A DNA stretch of 15,329 nt, from positions 1-15,329 of the forward strand of contig DUHJ01000159.1 of assembly GCA_013330925.1 (NCBI GenBank). The letters run 5' to 3'. The notes under the pieces are model-generated. The model was not told the origin of the DNA. It worked only from the letters and a program-made list of their open reading frames with translations, and did not search any database. This document shows, one piece after another, positions 1 to 7,900 of the stretch; position 1 is the stretch's first letter, and each line of letters opens with the position of its first letter. The position numbers and the translations under genes were made by a program. Origin of the DNA: Candidatus Poseidoniaceae archaeon (GTDB lineage: Archaea; Thermoplasmatota; Poseidoniia; Poseidoniales; Poseidoniaceae).

Positions 1-24
1 TCGTGCCGATGCGCAAGGTCTTGC

Positions 25-1431
25 TCAACCAAGATGGTCCAATGGAGCCATCATGAATTCACGAAGCAACGTGGTGGCGTAGGCTCCGCTGGAGAGGGTG
101 AAGCGGAATTTGATGCACGCGCCCTCTGGATGCCATCGGTCTCCGTCTCGAGGTCCTTCGGACCATCGTCCGTCAAGGGTGCCTTCGCTGGCTTTTGGGA
201 CGCTTTCCCACGTGAATTCCTTGAAGCCCGTCACGAGGGCGCGTCGCGTTCCCTTGGTGGACAAGCGCGGAATGGCGGCGACGGTCCAGGTGGCGTCTTT
301 GAGTCCCATGCTTTCCATCACACCGGCTTCGATGTCACCGGGGCGTCCGTCGCAGGTGCTCACCTCAGATCCGGGCAAAGGTCCGGTGACCGTCAGCCTC
401 CCGAGGTTGCAGTTTCGTGCGATTCGGTCGGCGGTCCTGCTTTGCACGGTCACGCAACCCTTGGCTTCGAGTTGACCGCGTTCGTCGACGCGACCCACAA
501 GGTCACCCTCCACTGGGGTCGCAAGGGGCAAACCGTCCTCCAAACGGGCGTGGAGCGCGCGGTTGAACACGACCGACTGCAAGGCGTGCACCGTCATCAG
601 CTGGAGGTTGTTGGGCAAACGGCGAAAGGCGCCCACGTGGTCGTCTGGCTTTTCCAAAAGGTGGGAAGCCATGCGACGTTCGAAGTCCATCCAATCCGGG
701 CAGGATTCGATGACCTCCTCAGAAATGCCTTCCTCGCGGATGCGCTTCCGGAACGCGGCCACGTCGGGGGCTTCACCGTCTCCGGGCATCGAGAGGTAGG
801 TCATCACGGCCTCGTCAAAGCGACCTGCGATCACGTGACGTCCAACTTCGGCGGTCACGGGGCGCCCGGAACCGAAGCGCTGAGGGCCAATCCAATTCGG
901 GAACCGTTCTGCACCGAGCGTCGCCTCCAACGTCGCGTGAATCTTGCCGATCTCCTCCATGGCTTCTTGGTCGGTCATCGGTCGACCGTCGGGGTGGGCG
1001 CAGCCGCGCACCGTGATGGTGAACCGGTTGCCTCGGTGGTTGCCGAATCCGATTTTCTGATGGGTGCGGCCGAGGACTTCGATGTCCACATCGGTCAATT
1101 CAACGCCGTTCACCTTGTTGGCAGGAGCGTCGATGACGAAGAGTTGGCGGGTGATGGCCCGCTTGTCTTTGGTACCGGCAAAGAAAATCCGCTCTTTGGG
1201 AATCCCGAGGGCTTTGGCCAAGCGAGCGATGAAGCGGTTGGTTTCCCAATTTCGCAAGGTGATGCTGGCCACCGTGAAGCGGCCTCGCTGGTCCATGCTG
1301 AGTTTGGTCGAGAGCTCTTCGACGCGGAAATCCTCGACCCGAGTTTTGACCAATCCACCGATGCCGTCGGCGACGGTGGCGTAACCGGTCAAGCCGATGG
1401 CTTCAGCGTGGTGTTGTCCGGAGGCGGACAC
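25..1431 (-). CDS. truD: tRNA pseudouridine synthase TruD
   Basis: A 468-residue TruD/Pus7-family pseudouridine synthase, which isomerises specific uridines in tRNA (U13 in the bacterial enzyme; archaeal and eukaryotic members have related targets). The family signature FAGTKDKRAITRQ lies at about residues 84-96, with the presumed catalytic aspartate at D89. The second TruD motif, NWIGPQRFGSGRP, lies at about 179-191, and the GNRFTITVRG strand at about 134-143. The remainder covers the TRUD insertion domain. I chose the GTG at 1431 because the longer reading frame overlaps rpo11 with a Pro/Ser-rich stretch that is not family-like, and because a GGAGG Shine-Dalgarno sits 8 nt upstream of this GTG. 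It follows rpo11 after 13 bp and is probably cotranscribed. The length is normal for archaeal TruD. Confidence 0.95.
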   Translation of the reverse strand: MSASGQHHAEAIGLTGYATVADGIGGLVKTRVEDFRVEELSTKLSMDQRGRFTVASITLRNWETNRFIARLAKALGIPKERIFFAGTKDKRAITRQLFVIDAPANKVNGVELTDVDIEVLGRTHQKIGFGNHRGNRFTITVRGCAHPDGRPMTDQEAMEEIGKIHATLEATLGAERFPNWIGPQRFGSGRPVTAEVGRHVIAGRFDEAVMTYLSMPGDGEAPDVAAFRKRIREEGISEEVIESCPDWMDFERRMASHLLEKPDDHVGAFRRLPNNLQLMTVHALQSVVFNRALHARLEDGLPLATPVEGDLVGRVDERGQLEAKGCVTVQSRTADRIARNCNLGRLTVTGPLPGSEVSTCDGRPGDIEAGVMESMGLKDATWTVAAIPRLSTKGTRRALVTGFKEFTWESVPKASEGTLDGRWSEGPRDGDRWHPEGACIKFRFTLSSGAYATTLLREFMMAPLDHLG

Positions 1432-1439
1432 CGGGGCGT

Positions 1440-1444
1440 CCTCC
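1440..1444 (-). promoter_or_regulatory. Shine-Dalgarno of truD, adjoining the rpo11 stop
   Basis: The minus strand reads TGAGGAGGACGCCCCGGTG. The TGA stop of rpo11 is followed directly by GGAGG, then 8 nt, then the GTG start of truD. This fixes the truD start and points to translational reinitiation or coupling within an rpo11-truD transcript. Confidence 0.7.
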
Positions 1445-1702
1445 TCAGAGGGTGGCGCCGGAGAATTCTGCGGCGATGGAGGCAACCAGCTCGTTGATGA
1501 CGCTGGCCGGATCTGCCTTGCCCTTGGTTCGAATGTAGAACTCGGGATCATCGAGGTCGGGGTGGCCAGGGAAGTAGTTGGCGTACTCGATTTTGTCGTG
1601 GTTGTTCAATCGCTCACGGAGCATCTGAAGGGAGGTGTGACCCTCACCCACAACACGCATACGGAGTTCTTGTCCTTCGCGGAAGAGCACCTTGATTGGC
1701 AT
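1445..1702 (-). CDS. rpo11: DNA-directed RNA polymerase subunit Rpo11 (subunit L)
   Basis: An 85-residue protein matching archaeal Rpo11/RpoL, the small subunit that dimerises with Rpo3 in the assembly platform of RNA polymerase (equivalent to eukaryotic Rpb11 and one bacterial alpha subunit). The diagnostic order is visible: GEGHTSLQMLRERL (residues 20-33), then a YANYFPGHPDLDDPEFYIRTK block (40-60), then a C-terminal amphipathic helix. The ATG at 1702 gives the usual subunit length. The open frame extends further upstream, but that part is Arg/Ala-rich and unlike the family. truD follows 13 bp downstream, and the RND transporter diverges across a 112-bp intergenic region. No AT-rich box is obvious at the leaderless distance (-26) from this ATG, nor a good Shine-Dalgarno. 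A weak AT stretch at 1747-1756 could serve with a short leader. Confidence 0.92.
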   Translation of the reverse strand: MPIKVLFREGQELRMRVVGEGHTSLQMLRERLNNHDKIEYANYFPGHPDLDDPEFYIRTKGKADPASVINELVASIAAEFSGATL

Positions 1703-1783
1703 GGGAACGGTCGGTCGACCTGACGGCTCGCTTTCAAGCCTTCGGGTTGTATTGCCGTGCTTTGCGCGCCGTCTGCCTCTTCG

Positions 1784-1791
1784 CTTATGAA
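1784..1791 (+). promoter_or_regulatory. Probable TATA box of the RND transporter gene
   Basis: CTTATGAA is the most AT-rich octamer in a GC-rich spacer. Its TA step lies 28 nt before the ATG at 1815 (25 nt before an alternative TTG at 1812), the spacing expected for a leaderless archaeal transcript. Related octamers occur at the same distance before other genes in this window. Sequence inference only. Confidence 0.5.
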
Positions 1792-1814
1792 CCGAAGCGC
1801 CCGGTGGGGCCTTG

Positions 1815-4385
1815 ATGGAGGTCGAGCGCCTGGAGGCCCTCGCCGACCGTGCGGCACCCGCCTTCGCAAAAGCAGCCCTTCCAATCTTGCTCTTGGCCGG
1901 TCTGGTCACGGCCGGTCTGATGGTCTCCTTGGTGACCAGTCCTCCTGCATTTGACACCGACTTGGACCGCTTCGCACCGGACAGCGACGCCCTCGAAGCA
2001 CACGAGCGCATCCATGCCAACTTCCCCGAAGAGCGCCGCCCAATGTTTGTTCATGCCGTGGCCGACGACGGCGGAAACGTCCTGACCCTCGACCATCTGA
2101 AAGCCATGGAAACCGACGAACTTGCGCTTCGCAATGCATCGGCAGAACGGTCGGATGTGGTGGTGGCGTGGGCCACGGCGACAACGGCCCTTCAGGTGGC
2201 GCTCGACGAAGAAGCCAACGGGACCGCCTTGTCGAGCATCACCGATTGGCCCGAACTTCTCGCCCTGGTGCTTGACGAGGGGACCACCTGCACCTTGACC
2301 GACGACGACGCCTTGTTGGCGTCGGCGACCTTTGCTGCCAACGCGATGCTCTCCGAAGACCTGGACATTGATCCAGTGTGCGCCTTCTTGTCCGATGGGA
2401 CAGGTGGTGGCGTACCGGTGGCTTCCTCCACCCTCTGGGTGCTCGACATCGACCCCTCGATTGACACCACACAGCGCGAAATTTTGCAAGACCAGTTGCG
2501 TCTCGAACTCGCGGCCATCTCCGAAGATTCCCCTCTCACCTACGGGGTGGTCTCCTTGGATCTGATTTCCTACGACATCGATGCCTCGACCTTTGACGGC
2601 TTGGCCCTGCTCATTGGGCTGGCCCTGCTTGTCGTGGTCCTCGTTCTTGCCTTCGCCTTCCGCACAGCCCGTGGCGTGGCCTTCCCCTTGACCGGTCTTT
2701 CTGTGGCGCTCATCTGGACCTACGGGCTGCTCAATCTGTTTGGAGCCAAGTTCACGGCCCTTGAAGTGGCCGTGGCGCCGCTGGTGCTCGGACTTGGGAT
2801 TGACTACTCGATTCATCTCCAGCGCGCGTACCTGACCACACGGAAAGAGAACGACGATCCCGCTCACGCGTGGCTGAAGGCTTGCGCCGGGCTCGCCATG
2901 CCGTTGGTGCTTGCCGTGGTCACCACCGTGGCTGCGTTCTTGGCCAACGCCGTCTCTCCTTTGCCTCCAATCGCCACCTTTGGTGTGGCTTTGGCGTTGG
3001 GCGTCGTGTGCGCATTCCTGGCCTCCACGGTGGTGGTTGGAGCCCTCCACGTCGTCGTCGACGCTCGGCGTCCGAAGCGCGACGCCATCGTGCTGCGCAT
3101 GCCACGGTTCAGCGAACGTCTCGTGGCGGTTCAGCGCAGCCAGCAACTGAGCATCTTGCTGGTTGCCGTGTTGGTCAGCCTCGCGTCCCTTGTTGGCGCT
3201 TTGTCCCTTGAAACCGAGTTTGATTTGACGGATTTCCTCGACGAAGACCTCGAGGTCATGGAGGTCCGTGATGACCTCGAAACGTCCTACGATGCCGCAG
3301 GCTGGAAGGTCGTGTATTTGCTCATGGAACCCGAGGACAACCGCTCCACGATTCCAATGGATGCGGTCATGCTGGACCAACTCCGTCTCCTCCATGGTGA
3401 CCTGAAAGCAAACCATGACGTCGTGGGGACGGACGGCACCAAACCCTCACCCTCCTACGACGGGCCGTATGTGCTGCTTCGTGATGCCGTGTTGAGGAAC
3501 GCGAGTTTCGGAGAAGATCACAACCTCGCGGTGCTGACCACCGGTGACGTCTACCCGGTCACGTCGAGTCAACCCGTTGACCTCCTCGGGGCCTTCCAAG
3601 CCTTGCAAACGAACACCAGCGTGGCCGACCCGTTGACTGGGCTGAGTTGGGCTGACCGCGTCGAGGCGACCGTCGCGATGAACGACGAGGGCGTGACGCA
3701 CCTTCGCAACGAGATCCGCGTCGAAGCCAGCACATCGGCCGATTCCAGCCGAGTAGTGGCCACCTTTGTGTCCATGGTTGATGGTGTGGAAGGTGAGAAC
3801 GGGCTTGACGCAGATTTGGACGGATTTGCACAAGTGCACGTAACGGGTGATCTTGTGGTCCTTGAAACGGTCCTGACGGGACTGAGCGTTTCGCAACTTG
3901 AGTCGACGGCGATTTCCCTCGCCGTGTCGTTTGTGGTCCTCTTGGTGCTGACCCGCCGGTTGATTCCTGCTTTGGTTGTGCTGTCTCCCGTGGTGTTCTC
4001 CACCCTTTGGGTGGTCGGCTCCATGGTCCTGCTCGGGCTGAAGTGGAACGTCATGACCGTGATGGTCACCGCCCTGACGTTGGGCATTGGGATCGATTTC
4101 GCAATCCACATGTGGCAACGCATGGAACGGGAGCGTTCTCGCCGCTCAAACCGTGAGGAAGCCATGGTTGCCTCCATGTCCACCACCGGTGTCGCGTTGT
4201 TGCTTTCCGCTGCCACCACCGCACTCGGTTTCATCGTCCTGCTCGCATCACCGATGCCCCTCATCCGGGATTTTGGCATGATCACCGCGGTGACGGTGGG
4301 CTTCTCGCTCCTCCTTTCGCTGGTGTTGCTACCGGTGCTGATGGACGTGGCCGACGTGGCCAGTTCACGCCAAGATCAAGCCTGA
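1815..4385 (+). CDS. RND superfamily (MMPL/HAE3-type) membrane transporter
   Basis: An 856-residue polytopic membrane protein with the duplicated RND plan: one N-terminal membrane helix (about 20-42), a large extracytoplasmic loop (about 43-260), five helices, then the same again with a helix at about 443-465, a loop to about 695, and five more helices. The conserved TM4 motif of the archaeal/bacterial HAE3 and sterol-sensing-like branch is present twice, as GIDYSIH (about 329-335) and GIDFAIH (about 761-767). The aspartates are the expected proton-relay residues. Both loops start with an acidic D-x-x-F segment typical of the family. Known relatives move hydrophobic molecules or lipids, but the substrate cannot be read from sequence. 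The start could be TTG 1812 or ATG 1815; I prefer the ATG. It stands alone on its strand, and its last 10 bp overlap the convergent DUF2240 gene. Confidence 0.88.
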   Translation: MEVERLEALADRAAPAFAKAALPILLLAGLVTAGLMVSLVTSPPAFDTDLDRFAPDSDALEAHERIHANFPEERRPMFVHAVADDGGNVLTLDHLKAMETDELALRNASAERSDVVVAWATATTALQVALDEEANGTALSSITDWPELLALVLDEGTTCTLTDDDALLASATFAANAMLSEDLDIDPVCAFLSDGTGGGVPVASSTLWVLDIDPSIDTTQREILQDQLRLELAAISEDSPLTYGVVSLDLISYDIDASTFDGLALLIGLALLVVVLVLAFAFRTARGVAFPLTGLSVALIWTYGLLNLFGAKFTALEVAVAPLVLGLGIDYSIHLQRAYLTTRKENDDPAHAWLKACAGLAMPLVLAVVTTVAAFLANAVSPLPPIATFGVALALGVVCAFLASTVVVGALHVVVDARRPKRDAIVLRMPRFSERLVAVQRSQQLSILLVAVLVSLASLVGALSLETEFDLTDFLDEDLEVMEVRDDLETSYDAAGWKVVYLLMEPEDNRSTIPMDAVMLDQLRLLHGDLKANHDVVGTDGTKPSPSYDGPYVLLRDAVLRNASFGEDHNLAVLTTGDVYPVTSSQPVDLLGAFQALQTNTSVADPLTGLSWADRVEATVAMNDEGVTHLRNEIRVEASTSADSSRVVATFVSMVDGVEGENGLDADLDGFAQVHVTGDLVVLETVLTGLSVSQLESTAISLAVSFVVLLVLTRRLIPALVVLSPVVFSTLWVVGSMVLLGLKWNVMTVMVTALTLGIGIDFAIHMWQRMERERSRRSNREEAMVASMSTTGVALLLSAATTALGFIVLLASPMPLIRDFGMITAVTVGFSLLLSLVLLPVLMDVADVASSRQDQA

Positions 4386-4948
4386 GCGTTTGGTGAGAGC
4401 GCGTCCACGATGGCGTCCATGTCCAAGCCCTGGTCGTGGGCCACCAAGGCCAACCCCAACCAGGACGTGCACGGCCGCAGGGCGTGCTGCTTACGTTCCG
4501 CACGTCGCTTGACCTCACTCCGGTCCAACCCCGAAGCACGTGCGATGAACCCAACCAATCGAGCCTCGAGCCGAACCCGTGGGTCGTCGCTTTCGTCGTT
4601 TTTGGACGCGGGCGTGGGTGGAGCTGCCTTGGTCTCTGCCGGAGCAGCAACGGGGGCAACCGCCTTTGCTGCCGGTTCACCTGGCGGCGTCGCTTCCAAC
4701 AGCCTCGATGGCCGGGGCATCCACGACAATGGAATCTTGACCTCACTGAGGTCCCTGCTGGGCAAATAGCCGCCTTCGGCGGAGGAAAGCCAACCCGTGT
4801 CGATGAGGTGGGCCACCACCCTGTCAGCTTCCTCAATGCCAAGCCAGCCCTGGGCGAAGGCCATCGTGCGGGCCATGTCAGAGGCTTGCATGGGCACGCC
4901 TGAACGGAACAGGACCAACAGGGCCCGCTCGACGTCTTCCGCAGCCAT
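4376..4948 (-). CDS. DUF2240 family protein (archaeal, function unknown)
   Basis: A 190-residue soluble protein resembling the archaeal DUF2240 family, whose function is unknown. The N-terminal half (about 1-80) looks like a winged-helix fold and contains the recognisable PSRDLSEVKIPLSWMPRPS block. A Pro/Ala/Lys-rich linker follows (about 85-120). The C-terminal helical domain starts at about 124 with DPRVRLEARLVGFIARASGL and includes RSEVKRRAERKQHAL. The family's usual two-domain arrangement is therefore preserved. I chose the ATG at 4948; an in-frame TTG at 4975 would add nine residues (DDRPCWLS region) that do not look family-like. It lies 39 bp downstream of the Kelch/CARDB gene on the same strand and is probably cotranscribed. 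Its stop overlaps the end of the convergent RND gene. Confidence 0.75.
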   Translation of the reverse strand: MAAEDVERALLVLFRSGVPMQASDMARTMAFAQGWLGIEEADRVVAHLIDTGWLSSAEGGYLPSRDLSEVKIPLSWMPRPSRLLEATPPGEPAAKAVAPVAAPAETKAAPPTPASKNDESDDPRVRLEARLVGFIARASGLDRSEVKRRAERKQHALRPCTSWLGLALVAHDQGLDMDAIVDALSPNAQA

Positions 4949-4987
4949 CGATAACCAGCAAGGGCGGTCGTCCAAGAACCCGACGGC

Positions 4988-7900
4988 TCATGCGATGCGC
5001 TCGAAGGCGCCGTCGTCGCGGAGCTTCCATCGCCCTGTGCCCTCGCCTTCGTAGTACGTACCTTCCGTGGTGTACTCGTAGTCGCCTCCTCCGGGGAGTT
5101 CGGTGTGATCGCCGACCACTGCTCCCGCATCCAACAGCGATGCAGGTTCGTGAACGTGTTCGGTGACCGGGGTGAGCGCGGCCAAGGCAGCTTCTGCGTT
5201 CGCCAAATCCACGGTCGCAGAGGCCGGCTTTGTTGGTGGTGCACGGGGGCCACCGGCCACACGTCGGTCAGCACCTGGGGGTCCCTTGGGCTTCGGCTTG
5301 GATGGGCCACCCGATGGGCCAGGAAGGGCTGCTTCAAGGTCGTCTTCGGTGTGACCTCGCCGCCTCAAGAGGACCACGGCGAGGGCGAGCACGGCCAATC
5401 CACCGCCGCCGACCACCGCTGCTCCCATGCCGCCACCTGCGTTTTGGCCTCGGTAGGTCCAGAGGTTGTCGTCTTCGTCCAATTCGCTGACCTCGTCGTT
5501 GGCGTCAACGGTTACGCGCAAGGTCCACTCGCCCTTTGGGACGTTGAAGTTGCCACGGATCAATTCTGACTCATCGGCACCGAGGCCGCTGATTTCGCGC
5601 CGGACCACCACGGCCTCCTCCCCGTCGCTTTCGAGCGTGATTTCAACCACGAAGGGTCGGTCAATGGCTTCCGACCGGGCGATGACGGGCGCGGCGACAA
5701 GCACATTCGCTCCTTCTGAATCAACATCGCCGTTCAGGGTCACGTCTCCCAGTTCCAAATCAGGGCCTTCGTCGGTTAACGTGGCCACGAACCATGGGTC
5801 GCTGGCCGTCAGGTCCGACGCACCCACGAGCGGGCGCCCCGCATCGTCCCGGCCGTTGGCCCAACAGGACAGGCTCGCTTGCGGGTCGAGGTCCGCCGGG
5901 TCCCCGACGTTGGAGAAATTGAACACCGCTGTGAAAAGCGTGAGGTCCTCGAAGATGCCCGTAGGTGGCACGGATTGTGTCACTTCGGGCCAAGACCGTT
6001 CGGTCGAGGTCACTTGGCAGGTGACGTTGATCGGCCCGTTCCATCCCGTGTCCTCCTCGACGTTGACGCCGACGGTGACCTCGTCGAGGTGGTAACGGGA
6101 CCACGAGGCTTCTGCGCTCTTGGCCACCAAGAATGGGGGGGTGGCGTCAACGTCCATCGGTGACAACACGATTTGGTGGAGCATGACCGTGTCCTGGGGG
6201 TCCCAGACTTCAATCCGGGCGAGCATCAAGCGTCCTCCCGCGGTCGGGGCAGGGATGCCGGTGTCGAGCACACCGTCTTGGATGAGGACCGTACTGCCCC
6301 CGTCCCAACGCACAGCGCCGACGTTGCCAAACCATCGGATTCGGAGCCCTCCTTCATACGGCACGCCGCTGGTGCTGTGGTTGACGGTGGCGCTCAAGTT
6401 CAGGTGCTCTCCGACGGCAAGGACGCTGTCTGCGTCGATCGGCCCTTGGGTGGCGCCTTCCAAATCTGAGAGGTTTACGCCATCGAAGGTCAGCTCCCTG
6501 GCGAAGGTCCACGCCCCGGCAAGCTCGGTGGCGTTCGTGCCGTCGATGTCTTTGGCGACGATTCGGACCGCTCCTTCGATGAGTGAACCGGGCACCAAGG
6601 CCCATTCTGGGGCAAAGGCCAGGTCTACCGTCATCACGTCGTTGGACACCGAAGCAGCGCACGCCACCACGGCCGTTCGCCCGTCCAAGTTCTGACACTG
6701 TTCGCTGATGACGTCCCAACGGACCCCGAGGTTGACGTCCCCACCGAGTTCAATCCGGAGTTCCTGAACGTCCTCCAGACCGTTGCCGTCGGTCAAGGAC
6801 ACCTGCCATTGAAGGGGCCGGCCGGGCTCGAGGTGTTGTAACGTACCGTCGCTTGGGTTGATGCTCAGAACGTCGACGGTACGCGGGATCCTGGTGGTCC
6901 AATTCAGGTGGCCGGATTCAGCCGCCACGTTCGCCACAGGGAGTCCTGCAAGGTCGCTTCCCAGGACCAACACGCGAACGGCTTGATGGTCATCGTTGGC
7001 GCTGTCGTCAACGGTGAAGTTGGCGGTCCAGACCGTGCCTGTGTTGGACCACGTCGCGGGCACCTGGACGTATTCCCCGAGGCTTGCGAGCCCGTCGATT
7101 TGGCCACCGTTTTGGCCGTCGTCTCTCGCTTCGACCCAGACGCGGAAATCGACGTCAGCGGGATCGAATCCTCCGACTTCTGCGAAGCTGAGGATGACGT
7201 TCCGTGCTGCGTTTTGATTCGCATAGGCCGCTTGATTCGGGCTGCTGCCGAGCAGGCTTGGGGCTTGGGCATCGAGGACAAAGGCGGTGCCGTCGTTTTC
7301 GAAGAGGAGGGTGGCGTTGGCTTCCGTACGAAGTTCGATGCGGAGGTCAGCAGGCCCGGAGGCATCCGAAGGAAGCACCATCGTCAGTGGGGCCAGGCTC
7401 GCGAGGCTGAGGTCGGTCCACGCGGTGGACATGTTGAACCACGTTGAGGCAGGCACGAGTTGACCTGCGGCAAGGTCCTCCACGCTCAGGTGCATGCGTG
7501 CTTGGAAGGCGCCGTCAGCCGGTCCGTCGTTTCGACTCGGGAAAGACGCTGAGAGGTCCACGGTCAACACACGGTCTGCGGCCACGACGACGGACGAAGT
7601 CGCCATCAGGTCCCGTCCATCGGCGGTGATGGCATCGAGGGTGACCTCGATGTCATCGGTCCACGTCAGCGTCGGGTTGTCCGGTGCAGCGGCGAAGACC
7701 AAGGAACCGTCATCGGCCTTGATTTCGAGGTGCATGTCCATTTGATTGAGGTTGACCACGCCCTGGTCCAGGTGAAGGTTCCACGCGAGTTCGGGTGGCG
7801 TTTGTTGGACGAGGTGAACGCTGCTGTTTGCGGTGTTGACGACCCGCAGGGCATCCATCGGGCTTGTGAGGGTCCATGTTCCACCGTTTTCCTCTGCCAC

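Noticed and set aside
3..56. A possible tail of a plus-strand gene entering from the left (frame ending in TGA at 54-56, overlapping the truD end)
   Set aside because: Only 17 codons are visible and other frames are also open, so nothing supports it over chance.
34..1497. A 487-codon open frame antisense to truD
   Set aside because: It lies opposite a clear TruD, has a His/Val/Gly-rich composition without family motifs, and arises from the strong G/C bias at third codon positions.
1713..1720. GGTCGACC palindrome upstream of rpo11
   Set aside because: An 8-bp palindrome is common by chance in GC-rich DNA and does not extend further.
1785..3416. A 543-codon open frame antisense to the RND gene
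   Set aside because: It mirrors a well-supported transporter, is extremely His/Gln/Gly-rich and has no recognisable domain.
4282..5337. A 351-codon frame on the minus strand spanning the DUF2240/Kelch junction
   Set aside because: It is out of frame with both supported genes and very Arg/Pro/Ser/Trp-rich, as expected of a shadow frame.
4988..5400. Kelch/CARDB protein as an archaeosortase substrate
   Set aside because: The membrane helix followed by RRR resembles a sorting signal, but about 125 more residues follow, whereas sorting signals lie at the extreme C-terminus.
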